A stretch of DNA of 64,000 nucleotides from Rhodosorus marinus (taxonomy: Eukaryota; Rhodophyta; Stylonematophyceae; Stylonematales; Stylonemataceae): NCBI GenBank assembly GCA_029953675.1, contig JAMWBK010000005.1, forward strand, positions 1,984,001-2,048,000, written 5' to 3'. This document shows positions 1 through 10,324 of this stretch, piece by piece. The notes under the pieces were generated by a model that was not told where the DNA came from, made no database searches, and worked only from the letters and a program-made list of their open reading frames with translations. Position numbers and translations under genes: made by a program. Each line of letters opens with the position of its first letter. Position 1 is the stretch's first letter.

Positions 1-11
1 TGGGCAATTAG

Positions 12-1230
12 CTACCGTCGAAGGTAGAGCTCTCGGCTCAAACGATTTCGATCCAACAGCTTCAATGATGCTGCGGGGTCCGAGCAAAAGTCTCTCGGCG
101 TATAGCTATCCGCTTTGGGGTAAGGTTCCAGAAGCTTCAGACGCTGGTACGACGCAGCAACGAGCTCAGAACAAAATACCCGAGCGAGATCATCCTCTCT
201 GCGCATTCGCTTGGTTGAAACAGGTCTTTCGCCTAGATGGGGAGGGGGGGGGGGAAGGGATTGTGCGTCAGCTGCTGAAGACGAAACCTAGGTATCTCGG
301 TCTGCTGCTCTTATGAACGGTGAACAAGACATACTCTCAATCACCTCGTTCAATCGAGCCGATAGGACTTCGACGTTTCTGCTAACCCGAGTCCTCTCCG
401 CCAGCAGTACTCGTCTCTGGTACGTTGTAAGAACCGCATTATCCAGTTCCCGCTGAATGTCTGTCAGCTGCTCCTTCTTCTCTATTAACAGTGCGTGGAG
501 CCTCTCGCGCTCCTGTTTTGTTAGGGGGTCGAACACAGCTTGAGCAGCTGTTTTCCATTGGCAGAGGGTGCTTCTTCGTCAGAGATCACAGCATATAAAG
601 AAATGCGTGCTTTGGAATTCGGTATAGGCGTCAACGAGTTGATCACCTTGAAGTAAGCCGGTCCCTGTCTCGTATGGTCTGCCCGTCATCTGTTGTGCAA
701 AGTTCCAGAGCTGTCTGCGGAACTCGTCCGTGCGCATGGCCGAAAGCCTTCGTACTGCGATGTCATGTGATTTACTGGGCGTCGCGTGTTTAGAGAGTCA
801 ATGAGCAGCTTTGAAAATATTTGCATACGCTGCTTAGCTGCTTACCTCTTGGAAACACGGTCACTGAGCTTGCGTAGCTTCACACCGCCAAGATCAGCTT
901 CCAGGAAGAACAGTTTCTTTGAATCTGGGTCTCTCACAACTATTCCTACATGGTCCCATTTACTATTCGAAAAGAACTTGGCCACGATGCAGATGGCAGC
1001 ACCGTAAGCAGTCATCGACGTGCATCTGGGAAGGGAGGAAAATATGGCCAGCGATTCGGTCGGCCCTCAACACTTCTTAGCCACTTCAGAGTTGAAAGCA
1101 ATTGAGCTAGAAAGACCTCGTCACGTTACCTTCTGTTAAAAAGCACGATATCACCGGAGTCCACACTCCTGGGGAGTTGAACCTCAGCTGGCTTCTCTTG
1201 CTTGCTTTCTTCCTCCGTTCCTTTCTCCAT
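12..1230 (-). CDS. YiiX-like permuted papain-fold protein (DUF830 type)
   Basis: Probable member of the permuted NlpC/P60 papain fold (YiiX/YaeF, DUF830), whose bacterial members are putative amidases or acyltransferases. Read on the minus strand, exon 1 (start codon at 1230) ends in a GDIVLF motif. It joins across an intron (about 1032-1132) to an exon with WDHVGIVV, the family's His motif, followed by an acidic ELE-like stretch FFLEADLGG. The next exons carry a helical arginine-rich insert (about 316-530), and the last exon (12-206) holds FCSELVA, the expected catalytic Cys motif. The order G-D, H-x-G, Cys-Ser-Glu is the permuted order of the family. The start could lie further upstream, because the frame continues into a possible extra exon near 1300. 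The joins between 206 and 316 and between 536 and 640 are less certain. Substrate unknown. Confidence 0.55.
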
Positions 1231-1604
1231 GATGAACAACTTTTCAACTTCGTTTCTCACAAACAGCACATCCTCATAATCGAGGCCGTTGTCGTCTCGC
1301 CGTTCGCACTAATCAGGCTCATACCGTCCTGAAAATTACGAGCTCACGATTTGCACCCCTCCTCGCTCAGCACTTATTGTCGAGCAACGACCATCCGTCC
1401 AGATTCTAATACGAATCCCCCGGTCATCCGCATCAAGCTACGCACGAGGTGAGCCAGTAAAAAAGGCCGCCCCCCACGCATTCGTTCGTTCCCGTCGCTT
1501 TTACCAAGCAACCAGGACCCTCAAAATATCTGCACTTGCATGAAAAACTTTCCAGAGGCAGCTCAAAAGTCTTCCTTCAAAAAGTATCCTGACTTCCGCA
1601 ATCC

Positions 1605-2882
1605 TCAAGACCCATCCACACCTGCAGATTCCTGTACCACTGCTGAACTGCGTAAGCCCAGATCCAAATGAAGACAGATCTCTAGTAAATGTACTGACCA
1701 GGTTTCGTAATCCTCAGAGCTTCCAAAGCACAGAAAATGACCAAAATTCTCTTCCCCGGCTTCCAAGCAGAAACTCTCGAGTCTCCAGCCAACTATTACC
1801 ATCACTGTCTTCGTTCTCATGAGGAAGTTGTTTACACTCTCCAAATAGTCTGCTGAAGAAGACGGTCGAGCTGAGTTCAGAACCCGAAAACGAGTTCTTT
1901 CTTTCGGCTGTACTTAATTGAACACAAAGTAAATTAATTTAAAATTCTACGTTCATTCCAGATTGGACGTGTTTCTCTCTCAGCTGGCCTAGAAAGGCTC
2001 GGAGAGACTCATGGGAAGAAAGTATACTTACGCTGGGCTCTGTGTTGTCGGTAAGCAGAGGAGTCAATGGAGGACTCGCTTGAGCTGTACCTTGCAACGT
2101 TGTGTTCAACTGCGCTATGAGATGGTATAAGTTCCTTCGAAGAAGATAGAGCTTTTTCAGTAAGAAGATTCTGTGGTCGTCTTCGTCCTGCTGACTGAGA
2201 CCGTACAAACAGTATTAGGTTACGCTAACTGCAAGCCTAGAGTCCCAGGGTCAGGCTTGGCAACACCATGGTGGACTAAATATTTTCCCCCTGAAGACAG
2301 CCGCGAAGGCGGCGGTATCGAACCAAGACCTTCAGAACTAAAAAGGGTCAGGCTCAAGTGACGAAAGAGGACGAAAAAGAATTGTGCTGAGGAGGATGGT
2401 GATTCTAGGTCTGACGGCTTTCATAGTTGGAAAGTATATAACGGCAACTTACACACTCCGTTTCGGCAGCAGTGGTGTGAAGGTATGAACTATCTTCACT
2501 CTTAGAGCTGGTATACGGCGCTCCGCAGCTTCTGACCAGCTCTGATGGAGGCGAGACTCTGACTGTGGGGGTTCTGCATGAGCTCGGTGAAAGGGCCGTG
2601 GATCAGTACTAGTGGATCCATAGGATGAGGCCAGATCCAAGGCGATCCTGGAGGTAGCTGCTGAGATTTGATTCCTCTGTTTGGCGAGTAAGTCCACGGC
2701 AATGGAATGGTCCACCCAATTGATACACATCCGCCGGCGCAGCTCATGTGCAATGGTGACGAAAAAAGGCGACAGGATCGTCTTCCGCATTCTGAAACGT
2801 TGGGGACGAAGTTGGCAGTCTTCTGCTGTATCGGGTTCATGACTGGTGGGCCGCAGCTCACACTTCCGATGAACCAACCCAT
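1605..2882 (-). CDS. Doubtful multi-exon gene, unrecognised
   Basis: Several minus-strand open stretches lie in a row: 2449-2877, 1939-2208 and 1605-1844. The first carries a helical segment (LLAKQRNQISAATS) and ends at a plausible donor. The second begins with a charged helical stretch (LLKKLYLLRRNLYHLIAQLN) and contains an internal GTAAGT donor near 2032. The third has a hydrophobic strand-like start and a Trp near its end (YETWSVHLLE), faintly like the last helix of a PH domain. I do not recognise a family and could not join the exons cleanly. It may instead be untranslated sequence downstream of the GT61 gene. Confidence 0.25.
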
Positions 2883-3003
2883 TCCCTGTGCAAACTTGCG
2901 GTTTGGTGCAATAACACAGCTAGCATTGTTACAGGGGTCAAGTGCAATATGTATCCGTCAACCGTAGAGACAGGTAAGACAAGGGCCACAGCCTATGTTT
3001 GCT

Positions 3004-4828
3004 CTATGACAACGAGCACATAGATCTGGCAATCTGCACAATATGCTGCGGCGTGTACTCGAGATCCAGGACGATGTCTTGTTTGTTAAGGCAAGGTCCG
3101 ACGTCGTGGGAAAAGAACGAAGCTCTAGCACTTGGGCCGTCCGGGGTCGTCATCTTTGCGGCAAAGTCCTCATACCAAGCCATCGCCTTGTCTATGTCAG
3201 CATTGCCGCCCTTCTCCAAGCAGCTCCTTAGGACGTGAGGCCGTGGCGATCCATTAATGGCTGAGAAATGAACGCCGAGGATCTGAGAACAAAAACGGAG
3301 ATGAGGACGCACATGTTGGGACTCAGCTTTCAAAACAGCGTCCGGCGTTCACGACAACTTACTCGAGCGATGGGAACAAAATGAACCTGTGCCGTGGCAG
3401 CTGGGAAAACTTCTATGAGGGACGTATTCCTTCTCATGAAGATCACGTTTGCCTCGGCAGTGCGAAGGGAAGTTAAGAATATATCGGCTTTGTTCGCCCT
3501 ATATATCTGCAAAGAAACAGTGAAGTTCCGAGTCAGCTTCCTTGCATGAAGAGTTCTAAAGCAAGTCATCACCAGGACAAGCTCACGATCCCTCACCTGA
3601 TACTCCGGTGAACGACCTTCATAGTAATCGGCGTTGAAGACTATTTCTATAGGGAGATCTCCGAGCGCAGTCTTGATAGCCTCTTCGAGAGAGTAAATAT
3701 TAGCAATACTGAAGATCATGAAAAAAGATAATTCCGTTGAGATTCTCTGGTAATCGGAGAGTCAATCTTCTTTGCAGTCAGCAGACCTCGCGCCTCTCTT
3801 TGAAGACACAGCTTCCATGTTGACCACGCAAGTCCCATCTCTGAACCTTTCGGACTGTTCCTTTGGATCTCTCGTCAAGTTAAGATTTCTGCCCGAAACG
3901 TGAAAGGGCGAGGCTAGATTTCAGAGTTTGAACACATCGTAGTGGAGCGCACATTGTGGACTCCTGTCTACCTCCACAAGAAGTGCGACGAATCGAACAC
4001 GTCCTCTGCACTCTCCGGGAACTTGTTGTTAAACAGGATGATGCTTTGGAAGCAAACTCCGCTCTCGGTCGCTTCGTGGAAAGTCCTGTTCGAAACGAGC
4101 AGAACTTTATCGCTCAGCGCTGAGAGAATCGGTCCAGTGATTGTTTTCGAAACCCCATTGTTGGCCATCTTCTCCAAGTCTGCAGTGATGGGATGAAGGA
4201 CTCTAATTTGCTCATCCTTAGCTTCTGTAAACGCCGCACAAGCAGGACCTTTTAGAAAGCGGCGATGATGAGCCATGAAGTGGACAGGAGTCAGATGCTT
4301 CCATACCCTCGCAACGAGCTCCGTAACAGGAATAATCTCTTCTGTTCTCGTCCGACAATGGCCTGTCCAATGCGCCGATGGTCAGAGCTCCAATGAGGAT
4401 ATCCTTAACAAAATCTGCCTCGGCAAATCTCGGGTACTGCTCGCCAAGTCTTTCCGAGTGAAGTAGGTCAGCTTTCACCTGTGACAACACCGTGGATCCC
4501 TACTGTCAAGCGAGGAAAAGCTAGCACCGTTCGGATGGAGTGTGGCGTCGCTTCTCCTCACCGTCGGTAATCCAGTTGGAAGCTGCTCGGTGAACGTGAC
4601 TCCTTTATCGAGTCCTGCAGACTCCATCTCACGCTTGACGTCATCTGATGGACTCTGAAGTACCACCTGGCCATCTCCTAATCGACATCCACCTCCAAAC
4701 CTGTAAACCGGAGGGAGTTGATCGCTGCGAGACGACCAAACCTCTACCCTCCATGGCTCTGAAGCGGCATTACAGAAACCTATTTGAAGGAGCAGCAAGG
4801 CAAGGATTCTGTACATCCATTGTCCCAT
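3004..4828 (-). CDS. Divergent GT61-family glycosyltransferase
   Basis: Likely a Golgi or ER glycosyltransferase of family GT61 (DUF563; relatives of plant xylosyltransferases and EOGT). The chosen start (4828) gives a signal-like N-terminus, MGQWMYR followed by ILALLLLQIGF; an upstream exon at 4959-5285 with a membrane-anchor-like start is an alternative. The middle holds ESGVCFQSIIL, resembling the GT61 'CF..vivg' segment. The late part reads ADIFLTSLRTAEANVIFMRR then SLIEVFP, which aligns with the GT61 core (normally GxHGAxLxNxxFM...xIExFP), but the His-Gly-Ala of the core is absent. Introns: about 4342-4478 (inferred), one or two between 3720 and 3970, a 90-base in-frame intron at 3507-3596, and one ending near 3283. 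The last exon stops at 3004. Substrate unknown; activity is doubtful because of the altered core. Confidence 0.5.
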
Positions 4829-5283
4829 TCCTACATATTTACAGGTCGCTGAATCCAGTTTCACATATCCACTGGCCTTCTCATCATACCTCGTGAACAT
4901 CAATATGAGTATCACTGCAGCCCTGCCGGGCCCACCGAGGCTCCGAGATCTTCCCTCGTCACACCAGCGTGACTCTTCCCAACGGTGACTGTTCCAGCAG
5001 ATGGCAACATCGTATCAACGGGCAGAGCTCGGGTGAGTAACCTCGACAAAGATCGTATCTAATGTAGAAGAGATACGGCCCCATCCCGAAGAGACCCAGA
5101 CGCTGTTGCTGCGACTTCGCTCGAAACGTTTTCTTTAAGTGAGGTAGGTAGCGGTGGGGAAAGGGGGGAGGAGGGAAGTGGAATGGTTTGATCGCCTCAC
5201 ATCGAAAATCAGAAAACTGCCACAGAGAACCCATCAAGAATGTCAAGAAAGCGAATAAGGAACTCTTGAGGCTCAGCTTGTAC

Positions 5284-5757
5284 ATAGCACAAAAACCTAT
5301 CGATCACCCAAGTCTTCGCATGACTATGATGATATTGACTGTACAGTCAATATCAAATAAAAAAGAATAAATATTAATTTGTTCAATCAATATATCAATA
5401 TCCGAACGAATAATTTGTCGGGTTTGTGTTCTAGTCAATCATTTTTTGTCTCAAGATTTCAACGGACGATCTTGGAGAACATCGATTTGGGATCGGAACG
5501 CTGGCTGGCAATGGGGAAGGGAGAAGCAGAGAAGACTTTGTAGCCGGTGCAAGGTGTGCTAGGAAGGAGCCCGAGAAGATTGCTTTTTTTTTTTTTCTGT
5601 CCTGTGTCATCTAATAACGCCCTAGGCAACTCATAGCCTCTTCAAGTACAGCTGTTTTCTTGTTGCGCTCTTTGACCCGAGCGATTTTGGGGAGGGGGAG
5701 AGGAGTTGGGTTGGTGGAGCCTGTGTGAGCGTGGTGGTTTGGCTTGAGGACAATAGG
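5284..5757. other. AT-rich divergent intergenic region
   Basis: Lies between the minus-strand GT61 gene and the plus-strand canopy-like gene. It contains a perfect palindrome (listed separately), an A/T-rich stretch to about 5460 and a T-run near 5583-5596. No gene seen. Confidence 0.6.
5330..5355. repeat. Perfect 26-bp palindrome
   Basis: The 26 bases read the same on both strands, centred on TGTACA with GATATTGAC arms and no loop. It sits between two divergent genes, so it could bind a dimeric regulator or simply be chance in AT-rich DNA. Confidence 0.8.
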
Positions 5758-6609
5758 ATGATCGATAGAACTGGAACATTTCTTGTATTGGCGTCCTTGG
5801 TTTTATGGGGATGTATTTTAATTTCTTCATCCGGACAGGTGGTGTGGGCGAAGCCCAGACCTGTGGACTCGGATGTCAAATACTTGAAGTGTGACGTATG
5901 TCTTGCTGCTGCTATTCGTTTGCATGAATACGGTAGCTCACGAGGGACCAAGCTTAGCGAATCAGAGTTGTTGGATATGCTGGAGTCGTTTTGCGACCCT
6001 TTCTTGCCCACCGGGGGCTGGATTCCTTTCATGGAGATCTTGCACAACAAGGAGGACAAGCGTCTGGAGCTGAAGACGCACGATAAACCTGGTAAATGTG
6101 AACGAGATTGTGCGACGATGTCCAAGGCTTGTACTGATGCAATCGACGATGTGGTCTACGACATGGCAGAGTTCTACGTCTCTCACAAGGATGCTGACGT
6201 CGAGGCAATTGGAAAAAAGATGTGCTATGAGATCGGCACCACTTGTAAAGAGTCAGTTCCAGCTGTGCCAGACGACTGGAAAGGCACTGGATACACTCCA
6301 GCGTCAGAGGAGGATGTTGAGATGGACAAGCTTCGTCGGATGTCCAAAGGAAACGTTCAGGTGCGTAGTTGATGCTCCATGCTTTGTGTGCGAATGAACA
6401 CATGCCCCCCAAGACAACCCCGGAAGGCAATATGCTCAGATTATTTGTGTGTTGCGCTACCCCAGGTTATAGGACCTGACGAGATCCCGAAAATGATGGA
6501 GGAAATTGACGACATGGAAAACGTGGACGAGGGCGCATCTTCAACGGAACAGCAGGACGGGGCTGCGACAGAGGAGCAAGGCGAAGAGGACGAGCACGAT
6601 ACCCTGTAA
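5758..6609 (+). CDS. Canopy/saposin-like ER protein (DUF3456 type)
   Basis: Small secretory-pathway protein of the canopy/MIR-interacting saposin-like group. Animal relatives act as ER co-chaperones; plant relatives are uncharacterised. Exon 1 5758-6360 and exon 2 6466-6609 join in frame to 248 residues. Residues about 5-30 form a signal peptide or anchor. The mature part has the saposin-like cysteine pattern: KCDVC near residue 43, then single or paired Cys at FCDP, KCERDC, KACTD, KMCYE and TTCKE. The C-terminus is very acidic (EEQGEEDEHDTL), as is common for calcium-rich ER proteins, but a KDEL-type signal is absent. The start was chosen at the ATG just before the hydrophobic segment; the in-frame codons further up lack ATG. 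The intron (6361-6465) has GTGCGT and CCCCAG ends. Confidence 0.7.
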
Positions 6610-6804
6610 TGAAAACCAAGCTTTAAACAACAAAGGAGCATGTTGCGCTCAAAACCGCTAATACTGCGTCGACGATATACGATTCGGGAGAGGTTGACAC
6701 CTCTGACGGTTTCCTAAGCTGACCAAACCCTTCTAGGAACCCAGCTAGTGAGATCCTGGTCGAACAATCCCGTCACGAGGGTTATTTTAAACAATCCCCC
6801 CGTT

Positions 6805-8199
6805 CTAGAAGTCGAAAAACTTGCCTCCACTTGAACCTCCGTAGGCCTGGCCCGTAAGATCCTGTAGGATCGATAGACACGAATTGTAGTATCCGCCACC
6901 AAACAAGTTGTAGTGATTCTAACAAGAAGAGGAACAAAAGGAGTCAGCCGGTGAGCAAAGCTCTGGAAGATTGCCGAACTAGCGTGGACTAGCCCCGTTC
7001 ATGGTTTCTGAACACAAACCAGATAATGATAAAGCAGGTAGATCTGCTTTCGCTCCTCGAATCCTTTCTCTTTCGGAATCACTGAGAAGTACGCATCGTA
7101 AAAGTCCCTGCCGAACCCTGCGCACCAGGACATGCCAAACTCAGCCTCATTGTGGCCATAGTAACAAGCTGGGTCAAATATTGCGGGCTTGCCGCCGCTT
7201 GTTCCACCGATGTTGCCACTCCAAAGGTCACCGTGAAGAATACATGGCTTCACCTCGATCCCTAGGAATCAGGTCGAGATCAAGAAAAAAATAGCACTCA
7301 GCTTCAGACTGGAATCCATGGGCGCTGGCAGTGAGTCCAGTAAAAACCAATGATTAACCATCCCTAGTAGGGAACTTGTTGTCATCGAAGCAGTGCGTCA
7401 TCCCTGGCCTGGCCGGGCCTGTTTCTTTTCGGGAGTAGTGCTGATAAGCTCACCCTCAAAATATGAATCCAAGTTATCCATGAGCTGCTTGCCGAGGCTG
7501 GAGAGTGTTCCATCTCGAGCTAGTCGGAGTTGATGCCCTAGTCGCTTTTCCCTAAAGAATTGGACGTAGTTCCCGCTCCATTCGTTTGGCTGCGGAGTGC
7601 CTCCAATAGTATTCTTGACCGGGAACCCAAACTTCCCCGCCTTGGCTTCTTCTGCGAGAGGTTCCGCGAGGTGCATCTATAGCAGACAATCAAGGATCCA
7701 TTCAGATTGATCTGGATGTCTTTTTAAACGGTTCGGTTGGGATGGTGGATACCATGGCAAGTTGCTTTCCCAGTTCCGCTTGACTGTACGAGCCTCTCAT
7801 TTCCAAATGTTCCATGATAATAAATGAGCCGTCCCCCTCTTGGAGATCTCCGTAATGATAAACATTGGGAACTGTCACTGTGTCAGTCGCGTGCATTGCG
7901 CGTAGGCCTTCAGCCTCACCAGTGAACATCGCCTCGGAAGGGCGCTTCGAGGTCTTCACAAAGAACCTGTTTCCAGATTCAGTATCCACGATACTTGACG
8001 AGGCCCATCCCGACCCTCCCCCTCCGCTAAACGAGGTCACCTTTCCAGATCCAGCATTATCCTCTATCCACTGAGTCAGTTCGCGCTGAGGCCCTCCCAT
8101 CTGCATCACGCAAACATCATGGCGAGGTCGCAAACAGTGGCTTTTAGATGCTTTCCATTGTGGTCTTTTGAAGGTAGTTATCGCTACAAAAGCTGCCAT
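6805..8199 (-). CDS. Fructosamine/ketosamine-3-kinase family protein
   Basis: Member of the FN3K/FN3KRP family, which phosphorylates sugar adducts on protein amines so that the adduct falls off (deglycation). Four exons join in frame to 341 residues: 8199-7753, 7676-7454, 7261-7020 and 6918-6805. Motifs seen: FFVKTSKR (ATP-binding Lys), FIIMEHLEM (hinge), CILHGDLWSGN (catalytic loop with Asp and Asn) and FDPACYYGHNEAE (metal-binding Asp), so the active site looks intact. The N-terminus is about 33 residues longer than the core, basic and rich in Ser/Lys (MAAFVAITTFKRPQWK), which fits plastid targeting as in plant FN3K. An in-frame ATG seven codons upstream (8220) is possible. Divergent from the CbbY-like gene, with about 500 bases between starts. 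Confidence 0.88.
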
Positions 8200-8714
8200 C
8201 TTACTCCGTTGCCAGTCCAAAGAGCCCTACTCGAACTCATCGGCACCCTTCGCTAATCGAAAACCCTTGAGCTGCAGAAGATTTGCTATAGATCCCGTTC
8301 GAAGTGCTTTGTCCGCATCGGAGCAAAATTGGGAGGAAGGAAGCGGCAAGAAGAATTCTTCGACTTTGCTCTGTTATGTCTAGAACGAGTTGTCTCCTAT
8401 GGATCTCCACTGTGTATAACTATTCATCCGTAGCATGGTGCCTCTTTAACCATGCCCTAAGAGCAGGAAACCCCTCTTCCCGAAACCCTCTTCAAAGATC
8501 GTGTGGACGTGGTTTGCTTCAGTTGTTTTCCTCTGATTAAATTTATTTGTTTTTCCTGAGTTCAGAAGGTGGAGATCGAAAGATGGATTTATGTATATTT
8601 ATGAATTGGGGATTGGATCCGGGGATGGTGGCTTTGCAGGTGTAGAGATCGGACTACTGGTCGGCAGTGAGGACTGAAGAGGAATTGATTCAAAATCGCA
8701 GTTGTGAAGTAGCG
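8200..8714. other. Divergent intergenic region, FN3K/CbbY
   Basis: About 500 bases between divergent starts; the half near the CbbY-like gene is G-rich on the plus strand. No gene or clear promoter box recognised. Confidence 0.5.
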
Positions 8715-9793
8715 ATGGCGTTTCTTACGGGTTTGGCTATTGACAGTCGAAGACTGAGAATCGGTAGCTCGAGATGTGAGCCTCGACGTCGAGTTGCGGT
8801 GCATGCGAAGGTTATGCAGGCTTTGATATTCGACTGCGATGGGGTACTTGCGGATACTGAACGTGATGCGCATCGAGTCGCTTTTAATCTTGCGTTTGAG
8901 GAGAACGAGCTGAACACGGTTTGGAGCGAGAGTAGATACGGTGATCTGGGCTTAGGTTCTCTCCTCGGGCTTCGGTTGTACGGTCTGCTGACTGTTCTTG
9001 TGTGGGTTGCCAACTACCAGGTAAGCTCTTAGAGGTCGGCGGAGGTAAGGAGCGAATGACCGCGCATTTCAACGAAGTAGGATGGCCCGAGGGCTATACA
9101 ACGGAGGAAAGTCAACAGGAGCTTGTGAAGAAACTTCATCTGCGAAAGACTGAGTTGTTTGGGAAGCTCATCTCTGAGGGCAAGATCCCGCTTCGGCCTG
9201 GAGTACGCAATCTCAGCATGAACGCCGCTGTTGCACTGACGCCCCAAGGGGAGCTTGTTACCCCGAAACGTTTAATTTAAGAAAGTCTCTACGTTCGCGT
9301 CCGGCTAGGTGCAATCGCTGGCAGACTCTGCTTCAAAAAAAGGGCTTCCTATCGCGGTTTGCTCAACCTCAAACGAAAAGGCCGTTGCTCAGATCGTGAC
9401 GATGATGGGCCCAGAGCTAGCAAGCTCGATCGCGATATTCGCTGGTGACATTGTTCCCAAAAAGAAGCCCTCTCCAGATATTTACAATCTCGCAACGGAG
9501 AAGCTGAACCTGGACCCGGCGGCGACTGTGGTTATTGAAGACTCTTACATCGGCCTCCAAGCGGCAAAGGATGCAGGGATGAACTGCGTCGTCACCAAGG
9601 TAGGCTTTACACATCATCGCAGGCCTTTCTTTTCATTGTCATCTGGGCGAATTTGCTCAGTACCTGTACTGTTTCCCGACAGAGCACCTACACATTGGAC
9701 GAAGACTTCGCCCGCGCCGATAGAGTTGTTGACGATCTCGATTCAGGGGCCGTAACCCTGGAGTCCTTGGAAGCCCTAGTCAGCAACGAATAA
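8715..9793 (+). CDS. CbbY-like HAD phosphatase, plastid type
   Basis: HAD-superfamily phosphatase of the CbbY group. CbbY hydrolyses xylulose-1,5-bisphosphate, an inhibitor of Rubisco. Four exons (8715-8940, 9021-9202, 9309-9599, 9683-9793) join in frame to 269 residues. HAD motif I is FDCDGVLADTE near residue 38, with both Asp present. The cap has GGGKERMTAHF. Motif II is VCSTSNEKAV, the Lys motif is PKKKPSPDIY, and motif IV is VVIEDSYIGL. The first 30-odd residues are Arg-rich and lack acids, as expected of a transit peptide, so the protein probably acts in the plastid. The second exon begins with GTAAGC directly after CAG, so an automatic caller could mistake that exon start for a donor. 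Confidence 0.9.
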
Positions 9794-9862
9794 CTCGAGA
9801 ATGAGGTGTAAAAAGACAACACAACAACAATTCGCCGGACTGTAACTTTTTTTCTGCAACCT

Positions 9863-10324
9863 TCAGCACTCATAGACTCTGAAGAAGCGGCTATCCTCCT
9901 CGTCGCATCTATCGCAGAACCTGTCGTGCATGTTCCTTTTCGGTTCCCCACATATACAGGAGTTGCAGTGCCGTTCCACATAAGCACTTCTCCATTGTCC
10001 ATCTTCGATGCCCTCAGTTCTTCCCCCTTCAAGCACCAGACCAAGAGCACTGATCAGCACCATCCCGCCAGTTGGAGCCTCTAGCAGACGGGGGGCGAGA
10101 CCCTGTCCCAGCAGACCATCACATGGAGACTTACCTATACTTCCCCACCTCGCGAAGTACTTCTCTTTCCATAACCTGTCACTACAAGACGCAGTGTAGG
10201 CATTCATGCACGTTGACCCCAGTCGTAAGATCACCCGATATCCACAGTGTCGCATGATTTGGTGATACAGGGCCACGGGCATTTCCTCACCCTTCATCTC
10301 CGCGTCTGTTCCCATGTCTTGCAA
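9863..10324 (-). CDS. F-box-like small protein
   Basis: A single open frame of 153 residues without introns. Residues about 15-60 (MPVALYHQIMRHCGYR ... LRLGSTCMNAYTA ... LWKEKYFARWG) follow the F-box plan: a helix, a Cys-containing second helix, then LW with aromatic residues. An F-box would link the protein to SKP1-cullin ubiquitin ligases. The C-terminus is Cys/His-rich (HCNSCICGEPKR, RFCDRCDEED), suggesting a small zinc-binding knot, which is less usual. No substrate-binding repeat is visible. It is tail-to-tail with the CbbY-like gene, 70 bases apart. Confidence 0.5.
   Translation of the reverse strand: MQDMGTDAEMKGEEMPVALYHQIMRHCGYRVILRLGSTCMNAYTASCSDRLWKEKYFARWGSIGKSPCDGLLGQGLAPRLLEAPTGGMVLISALGLVLEGGRTEGIEDGQWRSAYVERHCNSCICGEPKRNMHDRFCDRCDEEDSRFFRVYEC

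Noticed and set aside
4959-5285. First exon of the GT61 gene with a membrane-anchor-like start
   Set aside because: Possible, but the Pro- and Arg-rich remainder does not resemble GT61, and a good signal peptide starts at 4828. Kept as an alternative only.
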